Source of the DNA: Magnetococcales bacterium DCbin2 | Lineage (GTDB): Bacteria > Pseudomonadota > Magnetococcia > Magnetococcales > UBA8363 | Length of the DNA: 43,835 nt | Direction of reading: 5' to 3' | NCBI GenBank assembly: GCA_002753615.1 | Contig: PEAO01000010.1 | Location: 1 to 43,835 of the forward strand | Shown: piece after piece, positions 1 to 7,281 of the stretch | How the letters are laid out: every line of letters begins with the position of its first letter | Numbering within the stretch: position 1 is the stretch's first letter | Notes under the pieces: model-generated | Databases searched by the model: none | The model's input: only the letters and a program-made list of their open reading frames with translations | What the model was told of the DNA's origin: nothing | Made by a program: the position numbers and the translations under genes

Positions 1-104
1 TTTTTCTTTTAATAATTTTCTAGGGTGTGTCTCAAGTTATCGGATACCAACACGGCCTAATGTCAAAGGATTCCAAATGCAATTGCCCTGCTGCGCTGTG
101 GCGG

Positions 105-1502
105 TCAGGAGGATGGCCAGATTTTGCCAGGGTTGAGTAATCCCAGGGGGTCGAAAACTTGTTTGATTTGTTTTTGCAGGGAGAGACAATTTTCGTCCAA
201 TTCCCAGGCGATGTAGTCACGTTTCTGAGTTCCTACGCCGTGTTCTCCCGAGAGGGATCCGTCGAGATCAAGTACCAGTCGGAATACGCGGTCCAGTACC
301 CCGCCAACTTGTGACATGATTTTCTCATTTTGAGGATCTACCAGAAGGTTGACGTGGATGTTGCCGTTGCCGGCATGGCCAAAATTAATGATAGGGATTC
401 CCGCATCTTTGGAAATGTTTTCCAGACCGGCCATCAAAGCGGGCAATCTGGAAACCGGGACGACGACATCTTCATTGATTCTTTTGGGGGCCAATTTTTT
501 CAGGATGGGTGACAAGGCACTTCGTGCTTGCCAAACCGATGCCGCATCGGAACCATCGACGGGGGGGGTCCATTCCAGGGGCTTGAAGCGCAGGATTGTG
601 TTGATCATCTCCTGTATCTGAGCATCCAAGCCGTGGAGACCACCGGCCACTTCCAGGAGCAGCATGGCGCGGGCTTCTTTGGGGATGGCGAGCGTTGTTT
701 CGCGGCGCAGAAGATCGAGTGCGGAACCGTCCAGAAATTCGAGGGCCGATGGGGGTTGTCGGGCCGCGAGCAGGGTGGAAACCGCCGCCGCTGCCAGTTC
801 CACACTGGGAAAAGCGATGCGGGAGAGCAGACGTTTTTCGGGTCGTGGGGCCAACTTCAGTATGGCCCGTGAGACGACCGCCAGCGTCCCCTCGGAGCCT
901 GTGAGCAGGCGTGTCATGTCAAAGCCGACAACACCTTTGGTCGTGCGGCCTCCGGTATGAATGAGCGTTCCGTCCATCAAGACGGCGTTCAACCCCAACA
1001 CCCAATCGCGGGTGACCCCCCAGCGTACCGCCCCTGGACCGGCGGCACACATCGCAATATTACCGCCGACGGTACAGGCGCGTGCCGAGGAGGGATCTGG
1101 GGGCCAAAATAAGCCGGAACTTTCCAAATGTTTTTGGAGATCGTGATTGACAACACCCGGTTCTACGATGACGTACCGATCCGCAGGGGAAAATTCCAGA
1201 ATATGTTTCATACGTTGGGTCGATAACACCAACCCACCCTGGACGGCCAACGCTCCCCCCACATTGCCCGTTCCGGCACCACGGGGGGTGACGGAGACGC
1301 GATGGTTGTGGCACAGGTGCAGGATGGCGCAGATTTGCTCTTCGCTGGTTGCCAGGGCGATGGCGTCGGGCAAGGCGCGATAACCGGTATTATCCCAGGC
1401 ATACGCTTCGCGGTCCGTGGTGGCGGTGAGAAATCCATCATCTCCGAGAAGGGTTTTCAGTTCATGAATAACCGGTCCGGGAATTGTGGGCACTGCCGTC
1501 AT
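105..1502 (-). CDS. FAD-linked 2-hydroxyacid oxidase/dehydrogenase, GlcD-like
   Basis: This 465-residue protein has the two-part layout of the GlcD / D-lactate dehydrogenase flavoproteins. An N-terminal FAD-binding type 4 domain (about residues 35-215) carries the PRGAGTGNVGG-type pyrophosphate loop. The C-terminal cap domain carries GHAGNGNIHVN and, near the end, GEHGVGTQKRDY, the usual metal/substrate motifs. Family members oxidise glycolate, D-lactate or related 2-hydroxyacids and pass electrons to the quinone pool. No iron-sulfur domain is attached and no GlcE/GlcF partner is next to it, so a stand-alone D-lactate or 2-hydroxyglutarate-type enzyme is as likely as a glycolate oxidase subunit. 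The ATG start overlaps the stop of the upstream lipoprotein gene by four bases, implying co-transcription. Exact substrate cannot be read from sequence. Confidence 0.9.
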   Translation of the reverse strand: MTAVPTIPGPVIHELKTLLGDDGFLTATTDREAYAWDNTGYRALPDAIALATSEEQICAILHLCHNHRVSVTPRGAGTGNVGGALAVQGGLVLSTQRMKHILEFSPADRYVIVEPGVVNHDLQKHLESSGLFWPPDPSSARACTVGGNIAMCAAGPGAVRWGVTRDWVLGLNAVLMDGTLIHTGGRTTKGVVGFDMTRLLTGSEGTLAVVSRAILKLAPRPEKRLLSRIAFPSVELAAAAVSTLLAARQPPSALEFLDGSALDLLRRETTLAIPKEARAMLLLEVAGGLHGLDAQIQEMINTILRFKPLEWTPPVDGSDAASVWQARSALSPILKKLAPKRINEDVVVPVSRLPALMAGLENISKDAGIPIINFGHAGNGNIHVNLLVDPQNEKIMSQVGGVLDRVFRLVLDLDGSLSGEHGVGTQKRDYIAWELDENCLSLQKQIKQVFDPLGLLNPGKIWPSS

Positions 1503-2113
1503 GGTTTGGTTTTGGCTTGATGATTGGCCAGGGGGAGGGCGGTCCCTTCCACCTCGATGTAGGAAACCACTTCGACGACCCCTTTGACCCCTTGGGCGAC
1601 TTCGATGGCGCGGTCGCGTTCCGGGACCAGTTTGGCCATTCCGGTGAGGTAGACAACCCCCTTGGTGGTTTCGACGTGAATATCCAGGCCGCGCACGGCG
1701 TTATCCGCCAGCAGTTGGATTTTGATTTGATTGCTGATCCAGACATCCTGGGCCAATTCCATGGCGGTGGCATGTTGGACGATCAATTCCGAGGAGACTT
1801 CGATGACGCCACGGGTATTTTTGGCGATGGCAATGGCTTCCTTGATTTCTCCTTCGGAGGAGGCGGTTCCGGTGAGCAACACTTTACCGTTGTAGACGGA
1901 GACGTTGACATTGCCCGCTTGGACCTTTTCACTATCGACGTAGGCACTGCGAATTTTCCACGCCACCCAATTATCTTCGATGAAGCTGTTGGCTCCGCGT
2001 CGTTCGGCGACCATATCGGTGGCAACAAGCCCTCCCCCGGCAATCATGGGGACACATCCCCCCAAAAACAGCACCATGCCCAGTGCCGCCATCATTTTCC
2101 ACAGTGTGATCAT
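1499..2113 (-). CDS. BON-domain outer-membrane lipoprotein (DolP/OsmY-like)
   Basis: The 204-residue product begins with a short lipoprotein signal peptide ending in an LGGC lipobox (Cys20), so it should be lipidated and probably sent to the outer membrane. Two BON domains follow (about residues 45-115 and 120-190), each with the glycine-centred VSVYNGKVLLTG or VETTKGVVYLTG hairpin typical of the fold. In enterobacteria the dual-BON lipoprotein DolP (YraP) maintains outer-membrane integrity and lies near yraN, rsmI and lpoA. The same companions are within 2.5 kb here, supporting a DolP-like identification. It overlaps the following flavoprotein gene by four bases. The family call is firm; orthology to DolP is inference from domain layout and neighbourhood. 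Confidence 0.85.
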   Translation of the reverse strand: MITLWKMMAALGMVLFLGGCVPMIAGGGLVATDMVAERRGANSFIEDNWVAWKIRSAYVDSEKVQAGNVNVSVYNGKVLLTGTASSEGEIKEAIAIAKNTRGVIEVSSELIVQHATAMELAQDVWISNQIKIQLLADNAVRGLDIHVETTKGVVYLTGMAKLVPERDRAIEVAQGVKGVVEVVSYIEVEGTALPLANHQAKTKP

Positions 2114-2282
2114 GCCCGACCTCGACTTATATTTTGGCGTTAAGGAATCTGGCAGTCGTCCGGTTGCAAGAGACTCCCTTTGCGACTTCCACGGGTAGTG
2201 TACTGGTTTTTGGTTCCTAAATCAATTAAGGCAAGTCAAAAAATAGGGACCAACGTGTTTACGGCAACATGTTGGGTCGGTT

Positions 2283-2649
2283 TTGCTTGCGCCAACCGAA
2301 TCGGTGTCCGAACAATTGGGATGGCGTGGAAAATTGGGTGGAAGTCCGGTACAATTGAAGTTTACTATGGAGCCAACAGGCTCTCCAGACATCGATATCT
2401 TCGACCGCAAGGTCTCCTCCAAAGCGGACAACACGATGGGCATCTTTGTTTCGATATCCGGCTATTAATGATGGAGCTATCAAGACAGCTTCCCGGGAGA
2501 AGACGCCTTTGCTGCTGCTGGATGGAACCCACCTGTACAATTTTGTTTTACGGGAAACCATGTTATTGCCCGACGTAATCCGCAGGGTAAAACGACATGC
2601 TGCTCAGACGGGGAACGCCTTTCTCCCACCGAGTCAATTTTCTGGATGA
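2283..2649 (+). pseudogene. Decayed restriction-endonuclease-like gene (frameshifted fragment)
   Basis: Two overlapping reading frames join into one recognisable protein. The first ends ...SKADNTMGIFVSISGY then stop. The second resumes as INDGAIKTASREKTPLLLLDG and runs to VKRHAAQTGNAFLPPSQF. Together these resemble the C-terminal half of Mrr/PD-(D/E)XK restriction-endonuclease-like proteins, where a core strand is followed by an 'F(I/V)S(I/M)SG(F/Y)S' strand, a 'LLDG..L' strand and a basic RRKRHAAQT helix. A one- or two-base indel near 2465 breaks the frame. The expected catalytic E-x-K appears as Q-L-K (VQLKFTMEP), and no N-terminal half is readable upstream. There is no credible start codon. 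I read it as a dead remnant; family assignment is from recalled motifs only. Confidence 0.6.
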
Positions 2650-2966
2650 TTTATGATCATTGGTTCCAACGCCATGGGACTACGTTTTTGGAAAGAAGGA
2701 AGCATACTGGGTTATTGTTCACCTTACGGATGGTTAGGAGAGTGGGAGGAAGATTTGATCAATCTTCAAATGCAAGTGCCTTCCCAAAAGAGAATCAGAT
2801 TTATATTGAAGAAGTGTGGGAACTTGGAGAGAACGGCGTTTTCAAAGAGAAGGTGAACGGAACTCGAGGAATTATAGTTCAGGGCAAGGACATATCTTTA
2901 GTGGAATTCTTTGGTAATAACGAGGTGCAAGATGAGGAACAAGAAATTACCCAAAAGCCCTGTTGA
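2646..2966 (+). CDS. Hypothetical protein, doubtful
   Basis: An open frame of up to 106 residues directly follows the endonuclease remnant. Its first half (MIYDHWFQRHGTTFLERR...) looks compositionally random. The second half (NQIYIEEVWELGENGVFKE... to ...DEEQEITQKPC) is acidic and reads more like protein. I do not recognise a domain and see no clear ribosome binding site. Its end overlaps the start of the next small ORF by about 35 bases in another frame. It may be the 3' part of another damaged gene. Confidence 0.2.
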   Translation: MIYDHWFQRHGTTFLERRKHTGLLFTLRMVRRVGGRFDQSSNASAFPKENQIYIEEVWELGENGVFKEKVNGTRGIIVQGKDISLVEFFGNNEVQDEEQEITQKPC

Positions 2967-3120
2967 TATCCAACCTGGGAGAGTTCAGACAGTAGTAATA
3001 GGATCTTATCAACCAACGAGAAGTACTCTGAATCCGGCAACTCCCCCAAAAGGGGGGTCTGGCGTTCCTCCCAAAGGTTCTGGATCCAGTTCTTCAGGTG
3101 GCGGGCAGGCGCAAAGCTGA
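2932..3120 (+). CDS. Small hypothetical protein with Gly/Ser/Pro-rich tail
   Basis: A 62-residue ORF beginning MRNKKLPKSPVDIQPG and ending in a low-complexity Gly-Ser-Pro tail (PPKGSGSSSSGGGQAQS). The ATG at 2932 is preceded by a weak purine stretch (cgaggtgcaag). No family is recognised. It stands between the endonuclease debris and the convergent yraN gene. The low-complexity tail could be a linker-like peptide or coincidence; coding status is uncertain. Confidence 0.3.
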   Translation: MRNKKLPKSPVDIQPGRVQTVVIGSYQPTRSTLNPATPPKGGSGVPPKGSGSSSSGGGQAQS

Positions 3121-3186
3121 TACGTTGATATGTCACCATGGAATTTGGGGGCACAGTTACGAAGCGGTTGCCCCGTTGCCGATGCG

Positions 3187-3567
3187 TTACCACCCTGGTC
3201 TGAAGGCATCCTTGATCCAGTCGATTTGCCAATCCTGGTTGCGCTTGGCGACCAGGATGACATCAAAACGACAGACGCAATGGTGCAAGTGGGGATGACG
3301 TTGCAGGTAGGCTTCCGCCAGCATGAACAAGCGACGTTGTTTGGCGGCGTTGATCGATTCGCCAATGGATCCAATCTCTTCCGAATGAACAAGACGGCGC
3401 GAACGGACTTCGCAAAAGACTAAGTTGTCGTGTTTTTGGGCGATGAGGTCCATTTCACCCATGGCGGAGGTGTGGTTCTTCTCAAGGATGAGATACCCAT
3501 CTTTCAATAGGGTCTTTTCGGCCAGGGTTTCACCATGGCGTCCCAGCCATTGTCGCCAAAATGTCAT
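3187..3567 (-). CDS. yraN: UPF0102 protein YraN (endonuclease-fold)
   Basis: The 126-residue protein matches the YraN/UPF0102 family in length and motifs: an N-terminal G..GE..A..LL..GY(L/I)IL..N segment, then GEMDLIAQ and FCEVRSR, the Asp and E-x-(K/R) region of a PD-(D/E)XK-like core. It ends in the usual helix and a DWIKDAFRPGW tail. The third motif reads EVRSR, with Arg in the Lys position common to the family. Its start overlaps the rsmI stop by four bases, so the two are translationally coupled. Biological role is poorly defined; proximity to rsmI and lpoA is a widely conserved arrangement in proteobacteria. Confidence 0.9.
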   Translation of the reverse strand: MTFWRQWLGRHGETLAEKTLLKDGYLILEKNHTSAMGEMDLIAQKHDNLVFCEVRSRRLVHSEEIGSIGESINAAKQRRLFMLAEAYLQRHPHLHHCVCRFDVILVAKRNQDWQIDWIKDAFRPGW

Positions 3568-4412
3568 GGACGCTGCTTTAATTGAAGTGCCAATCGATAA
3601 ATTTCATTGGCGGGAAGACCAGTCTGGGCGGCAATGAGACGGGCCGTCTCCTTAACGCCTGTCCCTTGGTGTAAACTTGCTGTAATTTGCTCTTCGACTG
3701 CGGTAGAATGAAGGTCGGGTTTGCGTTTGACCGCCCCCTCAAGGATGATGACGATCTCCCCTCGTGGTGGTGTGTGTTCAAAAAAATGGGCCAGTTCGCT
3801 TAGACGGCCCCGGTGCCAGCTTTCATGAATTTTTGTGAGTTCGCGGGCAACCACGGCACGTCGGTCTGGATCGGAGATGCGGGCCAAGTCACCCAGTGTT
3901 GCGTTCAGGCGTATGGGGGATTCAAACAAAATGCAGGTGCGCTCCTCGGTTTTGAGTGCCTGGAGAAATGCGTTTCTCTCTTTGCCTTTCCGGGGGAGAA
4001 AGCCTTCAAAAATAAAACGATTGGTGGAAAAACCACATCCGGCGATGGCGGTTATGACCGAGGAGGGTCCGGGTAAGACTTCCATGGGCAACGATTCGGC
4101 GATGACTTGATTGATCAACGGCCCCCCTGGATCGCTGATCCCTGGACAGCCCGCATCGCTGACAAGGGCAAAATGGGTTCCCGCTTTGAGTTGGTCGCAT
4201 ATCCAGGGGATCTTTGTGGCACTATTGTGTTCGTTGAAACTGACGCGGCGGGTGCGTATTTCGTAGCGACGGCAAAGGATTCCCGTCAGTCGGGTGTCTT
4301 CCGCCAAGATGCAATCCACCGATTGCAGTACCCGAATGGCCCGGAATGACATATCCTCCAGGTTGCCGATGGGGGTGGGAACGATGGTCAAAGTGCCTGG
4401 ATCTTTTTTCAA
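3564..4412 (-). CDS. rsmI: 16S rRNA (cytidine-1402-2'-O)-methyltransferase RsmI
   Basis: The 282-residue protein is a full-length tetrapyrrole-methylase-fold RsmI. It uses S-adenosylmethionine to 2'-O-methylate C1402 in the decoding centre of 16S rRNA. Visible landmarks are the N-terminal TIVPTPIGNLEDMSFRA strand-loop, AEDTR, the LVSDAGCPGISDPG loop, LPGPSSVITA and FEGFLPRKGKER. A TTG is the only plausible start, because a stop lies six codons upstream and the conserved TIVPTP motif begins at residue 9. The gene is divergent from the LpoA-like gene with almost no spacing, and overlaps yraN downstream by ATGA. Confidence 0.95.
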   Translation of the reverse strand: MKKDPGTLTIVPTPIGNLEDMSFRAIRVLQSVDCILAEDTRLTGILCRRYEIRTRRVSFNEHNSATKIPWICDQLKAGTHFALVSDAGCPGISDPGGPLINQVIAESLPMEVLPGPSSVITAIAGCGFSTNRFIFEGFLPRKGKERNAFLQALKTEERTCILFESPIRLNATLGDLARISDPDRRAVVARELTKIHESWHRGRLSELAHFFEHTPPRGEIVIILEGAVKRKPDLHSTAVEEQITASLHQGTGVKETARLIAAQTGLPANEIYRLALQLKQRP

Positions 4413-4429
4413 TTGAAAACCTGTCTTCT

Positions 4430-6622
4430 ATGGAAACATGCATGAGTACTTGTCACCGCAACGATCTACAGCCCGCAATGATGGTACCATCGGGAGTGCC
4501 AATCCCAAGGGGATTTTGGCTCGTGATGCTGGTTTTTATTCTGGCACTGATCGGAGGGTGTGTCACGACGACAGACGAAAAGCCAAAGAGATCGGTTGCG
4601 CCGAAGGAATCGCTTGAGAGCAAGAGTGAGGCTTCCGTACCGCCGCAAAAAGGGGAAGGGGTTGCAGAGGCCCCCATGCGTATGATCGCGGAGGCCCGCA
4701 GTCTTGTCGAGAAAAATCGATTGGATGCCGCGATGCTTCTTTATCGGCGTATTTTGCAAGAGTTTGGGCAGACCGATCAGGCCAATGAAGCCCGATTTCG
4801 TTTGGGCGAGGTCTTGATGCTTCAAGGCCAAACGGAACAGGCATTACCATTTTTAATCGATGCGGCTTCCAAATCGAATCAACCTTATGCCTGGGAAAGT
4901 TTGTCCCTTGTCGGAGATATTCAAGAGCAACGCGGTGATGTCGAGGGGGCGTGGTCCAGTTGGATTCGGGTGGCTTATTCCGGCTCTACGCAAGCGATGA
5001 CGCCTTGGAAAAAGTTTTTGAAAAGTTATATGCAAAACGGCAACGCTGAGAACACCCAGCGGCTGTTCCTGATGTTGCCTCCCGGTCAACTTTCCAGCGA
5101 CCAGACGGGGGTGGCCCTGACAACGGCGGACCAGGTTGAGACGGAAAGGTTGAAACAACTCCATGCCATCCAGCCACCGCAATCACCGTTTACCCCTTTG
5201 TTTGCCCTGATTTTGGGTGATCGCCAATATCAGGAAGGTGGTTCCCAAGGGGCTATGGATTACTGGAAATCGGCCAATGGGAGCGATCTGGCCTCGTTGG
5301 AGGCCCAGCGTCGCTTGGCCCCGGCGGACAATCAACCTGGATTGACGATGGGGTTGCTGCTCCCCCTGAGTGGTGATTATGCGACCATCGGGAAAAACCT
5401 GTTGAAGGCGATTAAAAAAGGATTGCGTGATTATCCCGATACCAAGATCATCTTGCGGGTAGCCGATAGTCATGGAAAGGCGGAGGAGGCCCGAAGTGCC
5501 ATGGAACAATTTCGCCTGGATGGCGTGGGGGCCGTCATTGGACCTGTCTTCCAGGAGGAGGCCAAGGCGGCGGCGGAAGTGGCGGCCCGTTATAATATTC
5601 CCATTGTGACGTTGAATCCCCGTGATGGCATTGTGCCACCCGGTTCCAGCGTTTTCCAGAATGCCTTCCGCCCCGAAACGGAAGGGCAATTGATGGCCAA
5701 ATTTGCGGTGGAAGAAAAAAAATTCCGCCGAATTGCCGTTTTGGCCCCCGATTCTGAGTATGGCCACCTGCTGACGCAAACCTTTTCCGATGCGGTGCGA
5801 CAGTCCGGTGGAACCATCGTCCGCGTCACTTTCTTTCCTACGGGAACCAGTGATTTTTCTCCGTGGATCAAGGCGTTGGTCAATGCGGATCCCAAGGATA
5901 TCCAGGCGCGCACCAACGCAGCCGGGTCCGATGGACCGTTGGACCCTGTGGAAGCGGTCTCTTCGGGGAGTGGGGCCTCCTTGCGGCCCTGGTCCGATTT
6001 TGATGCCTTGTTTTTGCCAGCCAATGCCCAGGAAGTCCGCTTGATCGCCCCACAGGCCGCCTTTTTTAAATTGCGCCAGCCCCAGGTCACATTCCTCGGT
6101 ACGTCGTTATGGAACAAGCCGGAACTCTTCAAAGAAGGAGCGGATTTTATCAAAGGGGCGTTCTTTTGTGACTCCGATGACGTGGCCCGTAACCGATTCA
6201 GCGAATCATTTTATCAGGTTTGGAAGGATACACCGTCCTCTCTCGATATGTTGGCCTATGATTCGGTGGCCCTGGTGGCTCAGTCCTTGCGGGTGGAACG
6301 GATGTCGGGTAGACCGTGGTATTCGGTGTTGAAGGGGGGGCAGAGGATCTACGGGGCTGCGGGGGTTGTTTATTTTGATGAGGGGGGGCAAAGCCGCAGA
6401 GATCTTTATGTTTATAAAATCGAAGCGGATGGGCCAAAAAAAATGGAGGCCATGCCATTCCAGGGGCAAATTGGCCAGATGTCAGTTCCTGAAAATTCTT
6501 TTCAGCCAGGGGACGGTCGTGGATTGGAAGTCGGCGGATCTGGAAGGGAGAAAGAGATGCCTATGGGGCAATCACCTGGGATGTCTCCGCCGCCAGGTGC
6601 CCTGGGGCCTTCCTTTTTCTGA
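4430..6622 (+). CDS. lpoA: LpoA-like lipoprotein (penicillin-binding protein activator)
   Basis: The ORF encodes about 730 residues: a lipoprotein signal ending IGGC, a Ser/Lys/Glu-rich linker, TPR-like helical repeats (about residues 75-270), and a C-terminal periplasmic-binding-protein-like domain starting near GLLLPLSGDYATIGKNLLKA. This is the LppC/LpoA architecture; LpoA reaches from the outer membrane to activate PBP1A. Divergence from rsmI with yraN nearby is the classical context. The start is uncertain. ATG 4430 leaves only 17 bp to the rsmI start and puts the lipid Cys at 44. ATG 4478 or 4481 would give a more usual 27-28-residue signal peptide. The tail is Met/Pro/Gly-rich and likely disordered. 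A helix-poor insertion around NAAGSDGPLDPVEAVSSG splits the binding domain. Confidence 0.85.
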   Translation: METCMSTCHRNDLQPAMMVPSGVPIPRGFWLVMLVFILALIGGCVTTTDEKPKRSVAPKESLESKSEASVPPQKGEGVAEAPMRMIAEARSLVEKNRLDAAMLLYRRILQEFGQTDQANEARFRLGEVLMLQGQTEQALPFLIDAASKSNQPYAWESLSLVGDIQEQRGDVEGAWSSWIRVAYSGSTQAMTPWKKFLKSYMQNGNAENTQRLFLMLPPGQLSSDQTGVALTTADQVETERLKQLHAIQPPQSPFTPLFALILGDRQYQEGGSQGAMDYWKSANGSDLASLEAQRRLAPADNQPGLTMGLLLPLSGDYATIGKNLLKAIKKGLRDYPDTKIILRVADSHGKAEEARSAMEQFRLDGVGAVIGPVFQEEAKAAAEVAARYNIPIVTLNPRDGIVPPGSSVFQNAFRPETEGQLMAKFAVEEKKFRRIAVLAPDSEYGHLLTQTFSDAVRQSGGTIVRVTFFPTGTSDFSPWIKALVNADPKDIQARTNAAGSDGPLDPVEAVSSGSGASLRPWSDFDALFLPANAQEVRLIAPQAAFFKLRQPQVTFLGTSLWNKPELFKEGADFIKGAFFCDSDDVARNRFSESFYQVWKDTPSSLDMLAYDSVALVAQSLRVERMSGRPWYSVLKGGQRIYGAAGVVYFDEGGQSRRDLYVYKIEADGPKKMEAMPFQGQIGQMSVPENSFQPGDGRGLEVGGSGREKEMPMGQSPGMSPPPGALGPSFF

Positions 6623-6673
6623 ACTTTTGCTATCTCATTTCCAAGTGACAAAGCATACCTGTCGGGCTAGAAT

Positions 6674-6700
6674 CAAAGAGAGGACATTTTTTTCCGATAA
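6674..6700 (+). promoter_or_regulatory. Candidate FliA (sigma-28)-type promoter
   Basis: The sequence reads CAAA, 15 bases, then TCCGATAA. This is close to the flagellar sigma-28 consensus TAAA-N15-GCCGATAA, with the right spacing. It ends 26 bases before the ATG of the receiver gene at 6727. The same TCCGATAA -10 box occurs before the FlaG-like/fliD genes in this window, which makes chance less likely. Functional use is inference. Confidence 0.5.
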
Positions 6701-6726
6701 TCTCCGCCGATGGCTGTGAAGGGTCC

Positions 6727-7137
6727 ATGAAGTGTCTCATTGTTGACGATCAGATTGAAAACAGGATGGTTCTGGCAAAAATTATGGAACCTTACGCCCA
6801 GTGCGACCAAGCTTCGGATGGTGCCGAAGCTTTGGAGTTGTTTTCCCTCCGTTTAGGCGAGGGCCAGCCCTATGATCTGGTACTCATGGATATCATGATG
6901 CCCTTGATGGATGGCCAGGAATCTTTGTGTAAAATGCGGGCTTTGGAAGAAAGTCTGGGTATTTTACAGGAAAATCAGTCTGCCATCGTTATGGTAACCG
7001 CCGTGGATGCCTCCTCCGAAATGAAGCGGGCATTTGAGGAGGGGCGATGCACCGGTTACATCAATAAACCGATCAACCGCGCGAAAATTCTGGTCAAACT
7101 GAGTGAACTTGGAATAAGTCCCAAAGTTTGGTGGTAG
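6727..7137 (+). CDS. Stand-alone receiver-domain response regulator (CheY-like)
   Basis: This 136-residue protein is a single receiver domain with no output domain. The acidic pocket is D7/D8 (LIVDDQ), the phospho-acceptor is D55 in LVLMDIMMP, the switch Thr is T91 (VMVTAVD) and the conserved Lys is K114 (YINKPIN). Such proteins act by protein-protein contact, as in chemotaxis CheY or phosphorelay shuttles. No CheA or other chemotaxis gene is adjacent, so its partner is unknown. A FliA-like promoter just upstream would tie it to motility. A strong terminator follows, so it appears monocistronic. Confidence 0.9.
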   Translation: MKCLIVDDQIENRMVLAKIMEPYAQCDQASDGAEALELFSLRLGEGQPYDLVLMDIMMPLMDGQESLCKMRALEESLGILQENQSAIVMVTAVDASSEMKRAFEEGRCTGYINKPINRAKILVKLSELGISPKVWW

Positions 7138-7195
7138 ATTCCTCCTGATCAAAAACGGTAACTATTCACATTCTTTTCTGCATAGCCTATCGACG

Positions 7196-7230
7196 AAAAA
7201 GGGTCTGGGGGTCATTCTCCAGACCCTTTT
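7196..7230. terminator. Strong bidirectional intrinsic terminator
   Basis: A 12-bp near-perfect stem (AAAAGGGTCTGG with CCAGACCCTTTT) encloses a ten-base loop and is flanked by an A run on the left and a T-rich run on the right. It would end transcription of the receiver gene on the plus strand and could also act on the minus strand. Confidence 0.85.
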
Positions 7231-7281
7231 CTTTCTTGATCATTGGGTGGGGAAAGACTACAACCGCAACGGAAATCAACG

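Noticed and set aside
2259-2561. 100-residue minus-strand ORF opposite the endonuclease remnant
   Set aside because: It is the antisense shadow of the plus-strand remnant, whose translation has recognisable motifs.
2879-3232. 117-residue minus-strand ORF MANRLDQGCLQ...
   Set aside because: Overlaps the end of yraN and antisense to plus-strand ORFs; composition looks random and it has no family features.
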